From NCBI RefSeq assembly GCF_000826685.1, contig NZ_JROO01000013.1, forward strand, positions 1 to 64,000: 64,000 nt of DNA. Direction: 5' to 3'. Source of the DNA: Streptomonospora alba (GTDB lineage: Bacteria > Actinomycetota > Actinomycetes > Streptosporangiales > Streptosporangiaceae). A program made the translations under genes and the position numbers. Positions 54,881 through 64,000 of this stretch are shown piece after piece (position 1 is the stretch's first letter; each line of letters begins with the position of its first letter). The notes under the pieces are model-generated. The model was not told the DNA's origin. It did no database searches and was given only the letters and a program-made list of their open reading frames with translations.

Positions 54881-55248
54881 TGGAGGTGGCGGGAATCGAA
54901 CCCGCGTCCTTCGATGACGAGCCAGGGCTTCTCCGAGCACAGTTCGCGTTGGCGTTCTACTCGGCTCCAGCGCTCCCGCGAACGAGTCGCTGACGAGCCC
55001 AGCCACGTGAATGTCCCGCTCAGACCCCGTGGCCTGGTCTAAGCGGTAAGTCCTCTAGACGATGCCGGACACTGGGCCGAGGACGAGCCCAGGCCGACAG
55101 AGTCGCTATCGCTTAAGCGGCGAGAGCGAGCTCAGTGCGCTTGGAATTGGCACTTGTGTTTATTGCGAGGCAGGATTTACGAGGTTACGTCGCAACCCTC
55201 GGCTCGCTTCCCCTGACACGGCGATCGAAGTCGAAACCGATCACCCCC
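54881..55248 (-). ncRNA. ssrA: Transfer-messenger RNA (tmRNA)
   Basis: 368-nt tmRNA that rescues stalled ribosomes with SmpB. The 5' end GGGGGTG (55248-55242) pairs with 3' CACCTCC (54888-54882), followed by discriminator A at 54881; CCA is not encoded. The 5' segment carries the GGTTTCGACTTCG-type conserved start and the 3' end has the T-arm GCGGG-TTCGATT-CCCGC. The tag frame runs from GCC at 55152 to TAA at 55114 and encodes ANSKRTELALAA, with the ALAA end recognised by ClpXP-type proteases. Not permuted. The smpB gene is 2.5 kb upstream on the same strand. Confidence 0.97.
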
Positions 55249-55313
55249 GCTGTGGAGTTTTCAACGGGCCGGAGCCCGCGTACGGGAACGCCTGAGGCGT
55301 CCCCTGCGATCCA

Positions 55314-55343
55314 ACGCTACCGGTAGAACACACCGGGGTCCAA
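55314..55343 (-). promoter_or_regulatory. ssrA: Putative ssrA promoter
   Basis: Minus-strand -35 TTGGAC (55343-55338), 18-bp spacer, -10 TAGCGT (55319-55314). It is about 66 bp before the mature 5' end, which would leave a leader for RNase processing. Confidence 0.38.
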
Positions 55344-55450
55344 GCTCATTCCCGTGATCGCAGCCGATTCGCGATCTTTGTCGGTGCCGGCCCCGGTCGG
55401 TTCGCCGGGGCGCGAGCCGGCACCGCCCGGCGGGCCGGGCACAAAAGAAT

Positions 55451-55494
55451 CCCTCGCGGGCGCGGACGGGAACCATCGACGCTGCCCGCGAGGG
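55451..55494 (-). terminator. Terminator of the PBP-like gene
   Basis: Perfect 11-bp stem: CCCTCGCGGGC (55451-55461) with GCCCGCGAGGG (55484-55494). On the minus strand it is followed by ATTCTTTTGT, the best T-rich trailer in the window. Confidence 0.55.
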
Positions 55495-55738
55495 CGGCCG
55501 GCAGGGTCGGGCCGGCCTTTCCTTTTCGGCAGGGCCTCCCCCGAGACGAGGTCCTGCTCCTTGGACTGGGCGCCGCAACCCCCTTTGCGGTCCCAGTCAC
55601 CCGTGAAGACGCTCATCGCCCCCGGTGGGGTTGCCCCTGCACCGGATATTTTGCTCGCTTCGGACAACTCACCGCAGCCTGGAGCGAATCAGCCCGGGTC
55701 CGATCCTCCGCCTGCGCGGAGGCGCCCGGGAGCCCGGG

Positions 55739-57763
55739 CTACTCGCCTTGCTCTGTGGGCACGCCGCCCGCCTCGGGCGGGGTGGCGCTCGGCGTGCCGC
55801 CGGCCTGGCCGGACTGGTCGCCTTCGCCGGTGTCGCCGGACTGCGTGCCCTGCTCCCCCAGCTCCTCGACGTAGCCGTAGGGGAGTTGCTGCAGGAACGC
55901 GCCCGTGGCGTTCACCGCGTACTGCTCCCAGAGCTGGATGGAAGGGTGCACCTCGGCCACCAGCGCGAAAGCGAGGTCGCCCTGGTAGCCCACGAACCAC
56001 TGGACCGACGTCTCGTCGCCGCGCACCTGCTGTGTGGTGTTGGCGACCTGGCCGTGGACCGGTTCGGTGCCCACGTCGGCGTTGACGGCGCTGACCTCCA
56101 CGGCCGAGCGCATCATCTCCCGGACGTGCTCGACGGATTCGGGGTCGAGCCGGTTGCTCGACCCGTTGGCCACGTCGGCGGCCTCGTCATCGGATACCAG
56201 CCGTGGCGGGTGCCAGGTGCCGTCCCTGACGGCACCGGCCGCAAGCGCCATCGACAGCGGCGTCACCTGCACCTGGTCGGACCCGGCCATGGCCGCAGCG
56301 GACTCACCCGGCGACTCGGGCGTGTTGAAGCCCCCACTGGATGCGGGCACCGAGAGCCGCCAGTCGCCGCCGATACCGAAGTCCCGCGCGGCCGAAGTGA
56401 TCGCCTCGGCGCCGACCTTCTTGCTCATCTGCGCGAAGGCGGTCGTGCAGGAGTAGCTGAAGTTGGTGGCCAGATCGGGCATGCCCGACAGGCCGGTGTT
56501 GTTGGGCGTCGTGAATGTGCGTCCGCCCACCGAGGTCTGGTTGTCGCAGGCCATGGTGTCGTCCGGAGAGTAGGCTCCCCCCTGCAGCGCGGCCGTGTAG
56601 GAGACGATGCTGAACGCTCCGCCGGGCCGGTACTCGGTTGTGAAGGCGCCGTCGTCGTCGTTTCCGCCGGTGCCCACCGAGGCGAGGATCTCACCGGTGC
56701 CGGCATCCAGCGCGACCAAATAGCCCCGCTCGGGCAGGGTCTCCAGGGCGGCCTCACCGGCCTCCTGCACGCGCACGTCCAGGCTCGTCCCCAGCGACCC
56801 GCTCTCCAGGCCCGGCCACGAGTGGAGCACGCCGGTCTCCTCGCCCGAGCCGTCGAGGGTGACGACCTTGGTGGTGGCCGTACCGGCCAGGCGCTGCTGG
56901 AAGACGTTCTGCAGGCCCGTCAGCCCCACGGTGTCGCCGGCCTGGTAGGTGCCCGCGACACGCGAGGAGACGTTGTGCTCGGCGGTGCCCGCGACCTCGC
57001 CCACGATCGGGGCCGCGACGCGCGGCTTGAGCCGCATGTCCAGGCGCTGGGTTCCCACCCCGGGGATCGACGTGGCCCTGTTGCGCAGCTTGTCGCCGAC
57101 CTCGCCGACGCGCATCAGCACCAGCGGCTGGAACTCCTCGGGCGGCGCGGAACGGACGCGGTCCAGCAGAGGACCGTCGTCCTCGTTCACCAGCTCGGCG
57201 AGCTCGGCCACCCCGCGGTCCATGTCCTCCATGTCGGCGGGTACCACGCCGAACGCGGTCACCTCGGTGGTGCCCACGAGCGGTTCCCCGTTGCGATCGA
57301 GGATCTCGCCGCGATCGGGGACGTCGTAGCTGACGGCGATGCGCTCGCTCTCGCCGAGGTCGGGGTGGATGACCGAGGGCCCCCACTGGATGACCCAGCC
57401 GCGGGGCCCATCCTTCAGCGGTATGGACCCGGTGTACTTCCACACCGGGTCGCCGATGCCCAGGTCGGCCTGCGCCTCGAACTCGGCGTCGGCGGAGTCG
57501 CCGTCCTGGCTGATGCCGCCCAGCGAGAAGCGCAACCCGGCCAGGTCGAGCTGGCGGCGGGTGTCCTCGAGCGCGCCGGCGACCTTCTCGGTGTCGCCGT
57601 CGGTGTAGGCGGCGGCCGCTGAATAGTCGCCGGCCTGCCACTTCAGCAGGAAGTTGCGCACCGCCACCTCGGGTGAGGGCTGGGTTGTGCAGCCCGAGAC
57701 CACCGCGACGAGGGCGAGTCCGGTTCCTGCCGCTAGCAGGCGGCGTAGGTGACGGGGGGACAC
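55739..57763 (-). CDS. Penicillin-binding-protein-like lipoprotein with degenerate active site
   Basis: 674-residue exported protein with the PBP2a/MecA-like plan: lipoprotein signal ending VVSGC (lipid Cys25), NTF2-like MecA_N domain (about 30-140), PBP dimerisation domain (about 150-310, DVPDRGEILDRNG) and transpeptidase fold (about 325-620). The catalytic motifs are all changed. SxxK in PGSTFK is PGGAFS (380-385): neither Ser nor Lys. SxN is SCT (438-440). KTG is QVA in GQVANT (571-576). It cannot work as a normal transpeptidase. The tail is Gly/Thr/Glu-rich. GTG start; 23 bp after smpB, likely cotranscribed. Presumably a structural or regulatory pseudoenzyme. Confidence 0.88.
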   Translation of the reverse strand: MSPRHLRRLLAAGTGLALVAVVSGCTTQPSPEVAVRNFLLKWQAGDYSAAAAYTDGDTEKVAGALEDTRRQLDLAGLRFSLGGISQDGDSADAEFEAQADLGIGDPVWKYTGSIPLKDGPRGWVIQWGPSVIHPDLGESERIAVSYDVPDRGEILDRNGEPLVGTTEVTAFGVVPADMEDMDRGVAELAELVNEDDGPLLDRVRSAPPEEFQPLVLMRVGEVGDKLRNRATSIPGVGTQRLDMRLKPRVAAPIVGEVAGTAEHNVSSRVAGTYQAGDTVGLTGLQNVFQQRLAGTATTKVVTLDGSGEETGVLHSWPGLESGSLGTSLDVRVQEAGEAALETLPERGYLVALDAGTGEILASVGTGGNDDDGAFTTEYRPGGAFSIVSYTAALQGGAYSPDDTMACDNQTSVGGRTFTTPNNTGLSGMPDLATNFSYSCTTAFAQMSKKVGAEAITSAARDFGIGGDWRLSVPASSGGFNTPESPGESAAAMAGSDQVQVTPLSMALAAGAVRDGTWHPPRLVSDDEAADVANGSSNRLDPESVEHVREMMRSAVEVSAVNADVGTEPVHGQVANTTQQVRGDETSVQWFVGYQGDLAFALVAEVHPSIQLWEQYAVNATGAFLQQLPYGYVEELGEQGTQSGDTGEGDQSGQAGGTPSATPPEAGGVPTEQGE

Positions 57764-57786
57764 CCTTGCGATCCTTTCACAGCGCC

Positions 57787-58257
57787 TCAGCGCCGACGCC
57801 GCAGCGCGCGCTCGATGTCGCGCTTGGCCTCGCGTTCGGCGATGTCGCGGCGCTTGTCGTAAGTGCGCTTACCACGCGCGAGGGCGATCTCGACCTTGGC
57901 CTTGCCCTCGCTGAAGTACAGCGACAGCGGGACCAGGGTGCGCCCGGCCTCCTGGGTCTTGCCGATGAGTCGGGCGATCTCCTCACGGTGCAACAGCAGC
58001 TTACGCCGCCGGCGAGCGGCGTGGTTGGTCCAGGTCCCCTGCGTGTACTCGGGGATGTGGACGTTCTCCAACCACACCTCGCCGTCCCTGACCTGGGCGA
58101 ACCCGTCGACCAAGGAGGCACGTCCGGCGCGCAGCGACTTCACCTCCGTGCCGGTCAGGACAAGTCCGGCCTCGTAGGTGTCGTCGATGTGGTAGTCGTA
58201 CCGGGCGCGCCGGTTCTGCGCGACGAGCTTGCGCCCTTTTTCCCGTGGCACAGGCAT
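57787..58257 (-). CDS. smpB: SsrA-binding protein SmpB
   Basis: 156-residue tmRNA partner that delivers tmRNA to stalled ribosomes. [15 protein letters not shown], the core [39 protein letters not shown] and the basic C-terminal tail ([27 protein letters not shown] region) that enters the mRNA channel are all present. It lies 57 bp after ftsX and before the PBP-like gene. Its RNA partner ssrA is in the same segment. Confidence 0.97.
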   Translation of the reverse strand: MPVPREKGRKLVAQNRRARYDYHIDDTYEAGLVLTGTEVKSLRAGRASLVDGFAQVRDGEVWLENVHIPEYTQGTWTNHAARRRRKLLLHREEIARLIGKTQEAGRTLVPLSLYFSEGKAKVEIALARGKRTYDKRRDIAEREAKRDIERALRRRR

Positions 58258-58314
58258 TCCCTTTCTCGACCGCCGACGACGGTGCTCGGGTCGCGGTCAC
58301 CCGCTGTCCGAGGG

Positions 58315-59223
58315 CTATACCCGCAGATAGCGCCGCAGTGTCAGGAACGAGGCGACGGTACAGAGTAGGACACCCAGGATGATCGACACGCCGATGACCG
58401 ACAGCAGGGATCCGGTCGAAAGTGTGACGTCGAACTGGAACCACTGCTGGATGCGGGTGAGCAGCAGGAAGCGCGCGGCGACGATGAAGCCGGAGGCGAT
58501 GATGCCGCCGATCAGACCCGCGATGGCGCCCTCCAGCAGGAACGGGAGCTGGATGTAGAAGTTCGACGCACCGACCAGCCGCATGATGCCGGTCTCCTTG
58601 CGCCTGTTGTAGGCCGCTAGTCGCACGGTGTTGCCGATCAGCAGCGCGGCTGCGGCCAACTGCACGAAGGAGACGGTCAGCGCGGCGGTGGTGAGGCCGT
58701 CGAGCAGCCCGAAGAACTGTTCCAGCACCTGCTGATCGTCGTAGATCGTGTCGATGCCCGGCCGGCCCTGCATCTCGTTGGCGACGGCCTGGTACTTGGT
58801 GGGATCGACCAGTTGCACCCGGAAGTTGTCGGGGAGGTCGCCCTTGCGGACGGCGTCGATCATCGCCTGGTTGTTGGCGAAGCGGTCCTGGAAATCCTTG
58901 AAGGCCTGCTCGGCACTGACGTACTCGACGCTCTTGACCTGGTCCATCGACTCCAGGTCGCTCTGGATGTCCTGGCGCTGCTTGTCGGTGGCCGGCCCGT
59001 TCTCCTCACATGTGGTGGAGTTGGAGATCTCCGTGCACATGTAGATGGTCAGGGTCACGCGCTCGTCCCAGTACTGGCGCATCTGCGACACCTGCTGGTT
59101 GATCAGCAGACCGCCGCCGAACAGGGCGAGGGAGATGGCCACCGTGGTGATGACCGCCACGGTCATGGTCAGGTTGCGACGCAGACCGATCCAGATCTCG
59201 GAAAGTACGAATTGTGCACGCAT
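58315..59223 (-). CDS. ftsX: Cell division protein FtsX
   Basis: 302-residue ABC permease-like protein that with FtsE controls peptidoglycan hydrolases (in mycobacteria, RipC) at division. Helix one at about 22-42, a large extracytoplasmic loop (about 43-165) with a Cys pair (YMCTEISNSTTCEE), then three further helices. ATG at 59223 begins the conserved MRAQFVLSEIWIGLRRN. The ribosome binding site is weak. Follows ftsE on the same strand at 75 bp. Confidence 0.96.
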   Translation of the reverse strand: MRAQFVLSEIWIGLRRNLTMTVAVITTVAISLALFGGGLLINQQVSQMRQYWDERVTLTIYMCTEISNSTTCEENGPATDKQRQDIQSDLESMDQVKSVEYVSAEQAFKDFQDRFANNQAMIDAVRKGDLPDNFRVQLVDPTKYQAVANEMQGRPGIDTIYDDQQVLEQFFGLLDGLTTAALTVSFVQLAAAALLIGNTVRLAAYNRRKETGIMRLVGASNFYIQLPFLLEGAIAGLIGGIIASGFIVAARFLLLTRIQQWFQFDVTLSTGSLLSVIGVSIILGVLLCTVASFLTLRRYLRV

Positions 59224-59298
59224 GAGAGTTAAGGGTCCATCCTCGTGGGCTTCGCCGCGCTGCACTGACCAACGCAGGAGCGCTGGCAGGCCCGAGCG

Positions 59299-59988
59299 TC
59301 AGTACGCCTGTCCGTAGACGCCGCGGGTCTGGTCGCGCACGACCTCGCCCTCTTCGAGCTCGATCACGCGCTTGCGCATCGAGTCGACGATGGCGGCGTC
59401 GTGGGTCGCCATGACAACGGTCGTCCCGGTCCTGTTGATTCGGTCGAGCACCTTCATGATGCCGATCGACGTAGCGGGGTCGATGTTCCCCGTGGGCTCG
59501 TCAGCAAGCAGGATCTGCGGGCGGTTGACGAACGCCCGCGCGATGGCGACCCGCTGCTGCTCGCCACCCGACAGCTCGTCGGGCATGCGGTCGGCCTTGC
59601 CTTCCAGGCCGACGAGTTCGACGACCTCGGGCACGACCTTGCGGATGAACCTCCGCGGTTTGCCGATCACCTCGAGGGCGAACGCCACGTTCTCGAAGAC
59701 GTTCTTGTTCGGCAGGAGCCGGAAGTCCTGGAAGACGCAGCCGATGCGGCGCCGCAGGTGCGGAACCTTCCAGTTGGAAAGCCGCGCCAGGTCCTTGCCG
59801 GCGACGTGCACCCGGCCCTTGTTGGGCTTCTCCTCCTTCAGGACGAGCCGAAGGAAGGTCGACTTGCCGGAGCCGGAGGGACCGACAAGGAAGACGAACT
59901 CGCCCTTGCCGACGTCGATGGAGACGTCCTCCAGCGCAGGGTGCTTCTGGGTCGTATAGACCTTGGTGACGTTCTCAAAATGGATCAC
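59299..59988 (-). CDS. ftsE: Cell division ATP-binding protein FtsE
   Basis: 229-residue ABC ATPase that powers FtsX signalling. Walker [10 protein letters not shown] (36-44), signature [14 protein letters not shown], Walker [10 protein letters not shown], and the H-loop in [16 protein letters not shown] is the typical FtsE start. GTG start. First gene of ftsE-ftsX-smpB-PBP-like, 334 bp after prfB. Confidence 0.97.
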   Translation of the reverse strand: MIHFENVTKVYTTQKHPALEDVSIDVGKGEFVFLVGPSGSGKSTFLRLVLKEEKPNKGRVHVAGKDLARLSNWKVPHLRRRIGCVFQDFRLLPNKNVFENVAFALEVIGKPRRFIRKVVPEVVELVGLEGKADRMPDELSGGEQQRVAIARAFVNRPQILLADEPTGNIDPATSIGIMKVLDRINRTGTTVVMATHDAAIVDSMRKRVIELEEGEVVRDQTRGVYGQAY

Positions 59989-60322
59989 GGCAGCATCACA
60001 AGGTTCTCAGGGGTAGGGGCACCTCAACGGATGACTGGCTCCGCAGGAGGCAGTACCGGCCACAGGGCCAATCGTCAGTGTAGAGGTGATCGCAACCCGG
60101 AATGTCCAGATCGGCCCGCAGCCTCGCGCGGGGGCGCGAAGGCGGGCGGATGCTCGGGCGGCCTCGACCACACACGGCGGATCGGCCTCGGCTGTTCAGA
60201 GAACAGCAGACCAGAGCATATCGGAAGTGTCAACCGGTGGTAACGTTCACGTATACCGACCACCATGAGCGCGTGTCCAGCGGCGACGCCCTTCGGATAC
60301 CCTCGTCGCGCCGCCGCGGGGC
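59989..60322. other. 334-bp region between prfB and ftsE with promoter-like sequence and a dyad
   Basis: On the minus strand a consensus -35 TTGACA is at 60233-60228 and, 17 bp on, a weak -10 TCTGCT (60210-60205). The perfect dyad GCTGTTC-AGA-GAACAGC (60191-60207) overlaps that -10, so it could be an operator. Another -10-like TACACT is at 60082-60077. No gene is seen. Confidence 0.45.
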
Positions 60323-61426
60323 CTACTCCTGGCTGCGCAGCCAGCGGATCTCGGCGTCGATGAAGCCGTCGATCTCACCGTCGAGCACACCGCCGGTGTT
60401 GCCGCTTTCCGCACCGGTGCGCACGTCCTTCACGCTCTGGTAGGGGTGCAGCACGTAGTTGCGCATCTGCGTGCCCCAGCTGCTGAAGCTCTCGCCGCGC
60501 AGCTCGTCGATCTCGGCCTGCTCCTCGCGCCGCTTGCGCTCCAGAAGCTTCGCCTGCAGCACCCCCATCGCGGCGGTGCGGTTCTGCAGCTGGCTCTTCT
60601 CGTTCTGACACGAGACGACGATGCCGGTGGGCAGGTGTGTGATGCGCACCGCGGAGTCGGTCGTGTTGACGCTCTGCCCGCCGGGCCCGGAGGAGCGGAA
60701 CACGTCGATGCGCAGCTCGTTCTCGTCGACCTCGATGTGGTCGCTCTGCTGCACGACGGGTACCACGTCCACGCCCGCGAACGAGGTCTGGCGCCGGTTC
60801 TGGTTGTCGAACGGCGAGATGCGCACCAGGCGGTGCGTGCCGTGCTCGCCACGCAGCGTGCCGTAGGCGTAGGGGGCCTTGACCGCGAACGTCGTCGACT
60901 TGATGCCGGCTTCCTCGGCGTAGGAGATGTCGTAGATCTCGACGGGATAGCCGTGCCGCTCGGCCCAACGCAGGTACATCCGCTGCAGCATCTGCGCCCA
61001 GTCGGCCGCGTCGATACCGCCGGCCTGGGCGTTGATGCTGACCAGCGCCTCGCGCTCGTCGTAGGGGCCGCTGAGCAGGGTGCGGACCTCCAACGCACCG
61101 ATGTCGCGGCGCAGCGACTCCAGCTCGGCGTCGGCCTCGGTACGGGTGTCGGCGTCGTTCTCCGAGGCGGCGAGTTCGTAGAGCACGCTCAGGTCGTCCA
61201 GGCGGCTGCGGATCCAGCCGACCTTGTTGACCGTGGACTCCAGGTGGGACAGCCTGCGTGTGACCTGCTGGGCGTGGGTGGGGTTGTTCCACAGCTCCGG
61301 GTCGGCAGACTGCTCGCGCAGCTCTTCGATCTCGCGCTGCTTGGCACCGAGGTCCAGGACGGCTTCCACACTCGCCAGCGTGGAGGAGAGTTCCTTGATC
61401 TTGTCTGCGGGGTCTAGGTCTGCCAC
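60323..61426 (-). CDS. prfB: Peptide chain release factor 2
   Basis: 367-residue class I release factor for UAA/UGA. RF2-type discriminator SPF (204-206) and catalytic GGQ (249-251) in [17 protein letters not shown]. The start is GTG at 61426 ([13 protein letters not shown]); the open frame extends further upstream without similarity. There is no internal UGA, so the programmed frameshift of E. coli prfB is absent. Normally clusters with ftsEX in actinobacteria, as here. Confidence 0.97.
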   Translation of the reverse strand: MADLDPADKIKELSSTLASVEAVLDLGAKQREIEELREQSADPELWNNPTHAQQVTRRLSHLESTVNKVGWIRSRLDDLSVLYELAASENDADTRTEADAELESLRRDIGALEVRTLLSGPYDEREALVSINAQAGGIDAADWAQMLQRMYLRWAERHGYPVEIYDISYAEEAGIKSTTFAVKAPYAYGTLRGEHGTHRLVRISPFDNQNRRQTSFAGVDVVPVVQQSDHIEVDENELRIDVFRSSGPGGQSVNTTDSAVRITHLPTGIVVSCQNEKSQLQNRTAAMGVLQAKLLERKRREEQAEIDELRGESFSSWGTQMRNYVLHPYQSVKDVRTGAESGNTGGVLDGEIDGFIDAEIRWLRSQE

Positions 61427-61534
61427 ACGCCCCAGTCTAGGGGGAACACGTCCGGTGCCTGCCACGGCGGACCCGCGCGGCCGCGCCGCCGCTTCGACCG
61501 CCCGGGCCGCGAGGCGGCCCGGGCCCGGGCCCGG

Positions 61535-61566
61535 GCGGCCGGGCGGTCGGGCGGTCGGGTGGTCGG
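61535..61566. repeat. 8-bp imperfect tandem repeat
   Basis: Four units of GCGGTCGG type between the gdh stop and the prfB start, preceded by a CCCGGG-rich run. It could fold after the gdh gene and act as terminator. Confidence 0.6.
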
Positions 61567-61569
61567 GAC

Positions 61570-64000
61570 TCACTCGCCGGAGGAGACCAGCAGGGAGCGC
61601 ACGGAGCGCAGGGCGACCGAGAGTGTGGCCAGGTCGTACTGGTCGGACTCGCGGATCTCGCGCAGGGTCTGCTCCGAACGCTCCACCGCCACCCGGTTGC
61701 GCTCGATCCAGCGCCCCCGCAGCCGCTCCGGGGACTCCCCCGGCTCGCCGCTCTGCAGCACCTCGCGGGTGAGCCCGGCGTGCGCGGCGTAGAGGTCGTC
61801 GCGCAGGCCGGCCCGGGCCATGGTCACCCACCGGTCGTGGCGCGGCAGCGCGATGATGCGCTCGCGCAGCGACCCGATCTGCAGGCTCTCGGCCAGGTCG
61901 AAGTACACCTCGGCCACCTCGGGCAGCGGGCGCTGCGTGCGGTTGGCGATGGAGACCAGATCGAAGGTCGAGTAGGCCGGGACCATGCTCGCCACCCGCT
62001 CGGCCAGTTCGCGGGGCACGTTGGCCTTGGTGAAGCGGTCGCGCCGCTCGGAGAACAGGCGGAGATCGCGGCCCTGCAGCAGCTCGGGCAGCTGCGGCAC
62101 GATCTCGGCCACGCCGGAGGAAAAGAAGGCCGTCTCCGAGCCCAGGTCGAAGGGCGACTTGCGGTTGCGCAGCAGCCAGCGGGTGCCGCGCTCGGCGAGC
62201 TTGCGGGCCTCCAGCATCAGGTCGAGCTGCACGTCGACGTCGATCCAGTGGTCCAGGTTCTCGATCTCGTCCCATAGCGCGCGGAGCCCGAACACCTCGC
62301 GCACCACCAGATAGGCGCGCGCGATGTCGTCGGGCGCGGCTCCCAGCTCCTCGCCGATGCGGAAGGCGAAGGTGGTGCCGCCCCGGTTGACCATGTCGTT
62401 GACGACCTGGTTGGCGATGATCTCGCGGCCCAGCGGGTGCTCGGGCATGACGTCGGAGAAGCGCCGGCGCAGCGCCTCGGGGAAGTACTCCACCAGCGTC
62501 CGGCGCAGGTAGGGGTCGCCGGGCAGGTCGGAGTCGGCGACCTCGTCCTTGAGGGCGTTCTTGGTGTGGGCCAGCAGCGTGGCGAACTCCGGTCCGGTCA
62601 GGCCGTGGCCGGCGCTGCGCCGCGAGGCGATGTCCTTGTCGTCGGGCAGCACCTCCAGCTTGCGCTTGAGCCTGCCCTCGCGCTCGAGCCGGCGCATGTA
62701 GCGGGCGTGGACGTGCATCATCGCGCCGGCCTGCTTGCGGGCGGCCGACAGCACCACGTTCTGCGCGTAGTTGTTGGCCAGGACCAACTGGGCGACGTCC
62801 TCGGTCATGCTCAGGAACAGCTCGTCGCGCTCCTCCTTGGCGAGCCTGCCCTCGCCGACCTCGCGGTCGAGCATGATCTTGATGTTGACCTCGTGGTCGG
62901 AGGTGTCCACGCCGGCGGAGTTGTCGATGAAGTCGGCGTTGACCCTGCCGCCGTTGCGCGCGAACTCGATCCGCCCGGCCTGGGTGAGCCCGAGGTTGCC
63001 GCCCTCGCCCACGACCTTGCAGCGCAGGTCGGCGCCGTTGACCCGCAGCGCGTCGTTGGCCTTGTCACCGACGTCGGCGTTGGACTCCGTGGAGGCCTTG
63101 ACGTAGGTCCCGATGCCGCCGTTCCACAGCAGGTCGACCGGGGCACTGAGGATGTGCTGCATCAGCTCGAACGGGGTCAGGGCCGTCGTCTCGGAGTCGA
63201 TGCCCAGCGCTCGGCGCACCTGCGGCGTGATGGGGATCGACTTGGCCGTGCGCGGGTGCACCCCGCCGCCCTCGGAGATCACCGCGGTGTCGTAGTCGGC
63301 CCAGGTACTGCGCGGCAGCTCGAACATGCGCCGGCGCTCGGCGAAGGAGCTCTCGGCGTCGGGATCGGGGTCCAGGAAGATGTGCCGGTGGTCGAACGCG
63401 GCCACAAGGCGGATGTGCCGGGAGAGCAGCATGCCGTTGCCGAACACGTCCCCGGACATGTCGCCGACCCCCGCGGCGGTGAAGTCCTCGTTCTGCACGT
63501 CGGTGCCGAGCTCGCGGAAGAGGTGCTTGACCGACTCCCAGGCGCCGCGGGCGGTGATGCCCATGGCCTTGTGGTCGTAGCCCACCGACCCGCCGGAGGC
63601 GAAGGCGTCGCCCAGCCAGAACCCGCGTTCGATCGCGATGCCGTTGGCGATGTCGGAGAAGGTGGCGGTGCCCTTGTCCGCGGCGACCACCAGGTAGGGG
63701 TCGTCGCCGTCGTAGCGCACGACGCGCTCGGGGTGCTCCACACGCCCGGCGACGCGGTTGTCGGTCACGTCGAGCATGCCGCTGATGAACTGCTTGTAGC
63801 AGGCGACGACCTCGGCCTGGACCGCGTCGCGGTCGCCGCCGGCGGGCAGCCGCTTGCACACGAACCCGCCCTTGGAGCCGCTGGGCACGATCACGGAGTT
63901 CTTCACCGTCTGCGCCTTGACCAGGCCCAGGACCTCGGTGCGGAAGTCCTCGAAGCGCTCCGACCAGCGCAGGCCGCCGCGGGCCACGGCGCCGAAGCGC
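61570..64000 (-). CDS. NAD-specific glutamate dehydrogenase, large type (C-terminal part)
   Basis: At least 809 residues of a large (GDH-180, about 1600 residues) NAD-glutamate dehydrogenase; the N-terminus lies beyond the window. Visible signature [40 protein letters not shown], and the Rossmann region with [15 protein letters not shown]. It oxidatively deaminates glutamate to 2-oxoglutarate. The C-terminal helical part ends [13 protein letters not shown]. Opens off the right edge. On the same strand upstream of prfB, with 143 bp between. Confidence 0.95.
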   Translation of the reverse strand, partial: RFGAVARGGLRWSERFEDFRTEVLGLVKAQTVKNSVIVPSGSKGGFVCKRLPAGGDRDAVQAEVVACYKQFISGMLDVTDNRVAGRVEHPERVVRYDGDDPYLVVAADKGTATFSDIANGIAIERGFWLGDAFASGGSVGYDHKAMGITARGAWESVKHLFRELGTDVQNEDFTAAGVGDMSGDVFGNGMLLSRHIRLVAAFDHRHIFLDPDPDAESSFAERRRMFELPRSTWADYDTAVISEGGGVHPRTAKSIPITPQVRRALGIDSETTALTPFELMQHILSAPVDLLWNGGIGTYVKASTESNADVGDKANDALRVNGADLRCKVVGEGGNLGLTQAGRIEFARNGGRVNADFIDNSAGVDTSDHEVNIKIMLDREVGEGRLAKEERDELFLSMTEDVAQLVLANNYAQNVVLSAARKQAGAMMHVHARYMRRLEREGRLKRKLEVLPDDKDIASRRSAGHGLTGPEFATLLAHTKNALKDEVADSDLPGDPYLRRTLVEYFPEALRRRFSDVMPEHPLGREIIANQVVNDMVNRGGTTFAFRIGEELGAAPDDIARAYLVVREVFGLRALWDEIENLDHWIDVDVQLDLMLEARKLAERGTRWLLRNRKSPFDLGSETAFFSSGVAEIVPQLPELLQGRDLRLFSERRDRFTKANVPRELAERVASMVPAYSTFDLVSIANRTQRPLPEVAEVYFDLAESLQIGSLRERIIALPRHDRWVTMARAGLRDDLYAAHAGLTREVLQSGEPGESPERLRGRWIERNRVAVERSEQTLREIRESDQYDLATLSVALRSVRSLLVSSGE

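Larger units (their letters stand above)
55249..55738. other. 490-bp intergenic region with ssrA promoter and a hairpin
   Basis: Contains a putative ssrA promoter (55314-55343) and a terminator-like hairpin (55451-55494) for the penicillin-binding-protein-like gene. A short minus-strand open frame at 55317-55616 is not accepted as a gene. Confidence 0.5.

Noticed and set aside
55317-55616. Minus-strand 99-codon frame between the PBP-like gene and ssrA
   Set aside because: Contains the terminator-like hairpin and the putative ssrA promoter, with mixed codon use and no recognised pattern. The first 20 codons look better than the rest, so a shorter peptide cannot be fully excluded.

Overview
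High-GC (about 72%) actinomycete chromosome with strongly GC3-biased genes, many GTG starts and frequent 4-bp GTGA start/stop overlaps. A conservon (cvnABCD), a CBS-containing GuaB1, a mycobacterial-type EF-G2 and a tmRNA tag ANSKRTELALAA (very close to the Thermobifida tag as I remember it) point to Streptosporangiales, most likely Nocardiopsaceae (Streptomonospora/Nocardiopsis/Thermobifida group). This assignment is an inference. I see no phage, insertion sequence, CRISPR array or tRNA.

Layout. 0-25 kb is mostly housekeeping and single genes: a degenerate CbiX-like chelatase, an AadA-like nucleotidyltransferase, peptide deformylase, a secreted coiled-coil protein, an MFS exporter, an alpha/beta hydrolase, a CPBP protease, an EF-G2-like GTPase, a PLP enzyme, an M48 protease, an M20 amidohydrolase with a long Pro/Gly/Tyr tail, an acyltransferase, a CDP-alcohol phosphatidyltransferase, GuaB1 and a VanZ-RDD protein. 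21.3-25.4 kb is the conservon: sensor kinase, roadblock protein, DUF742 protein and small GTPase.

25.4-48 kb is the most distinctive part. A minus-strand operon (DUF3068 - ubiA - dprE1 - DUF1707 - dprE2) encodes synthesis of decaprenyl-phospho-arabinose (DPA). It is followed by an acyltransferase, a GT-C-like membrane protein and two overlapping methyltransferases. A second minus-strand operon follows: SGNH/FN3 protein, GT-C-like membrane protein, a 46-aa DUF2613 protein, a GT4 glycosyltransferase, a 1538-aa AftD-like arabinofuranosyltransferase and a second DUF3068 protein. The gene content and order resemble the Mycobacterium tuberculosis Rv0224c-Rv0236A region combined with dprE1/dprE2/ubiA, so the block looks like an arabinan (or other DPA-fed envelope glycan) assembly locus. 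Its DprE1 carries Ala where the M. tuberculosis enzyme has the benzothiazinone-reactive Cys387. A PPOX/F420-type gene at the end of the second operon has its own promoter with a 19-bp spacer filled by a MerR/SoxR-type dyad.

48-54 kb holds a DMT permease, an FMN reductase, nagA and a long GT2 glycosyltransferase. 54.6-61.4 kb is the actinobacterial prfB-ftsE-ftsX-smpB-ssrA segment, with a lipoprotein penicillin-binding protein between smpB and ssrA in which all three transpeptidase motifs are degenerate. Downstream of ssrA are two 81-bp direct repeats made of nested hairpins. The window ends inside a large NAD-glutamate dehydrogenase gene.
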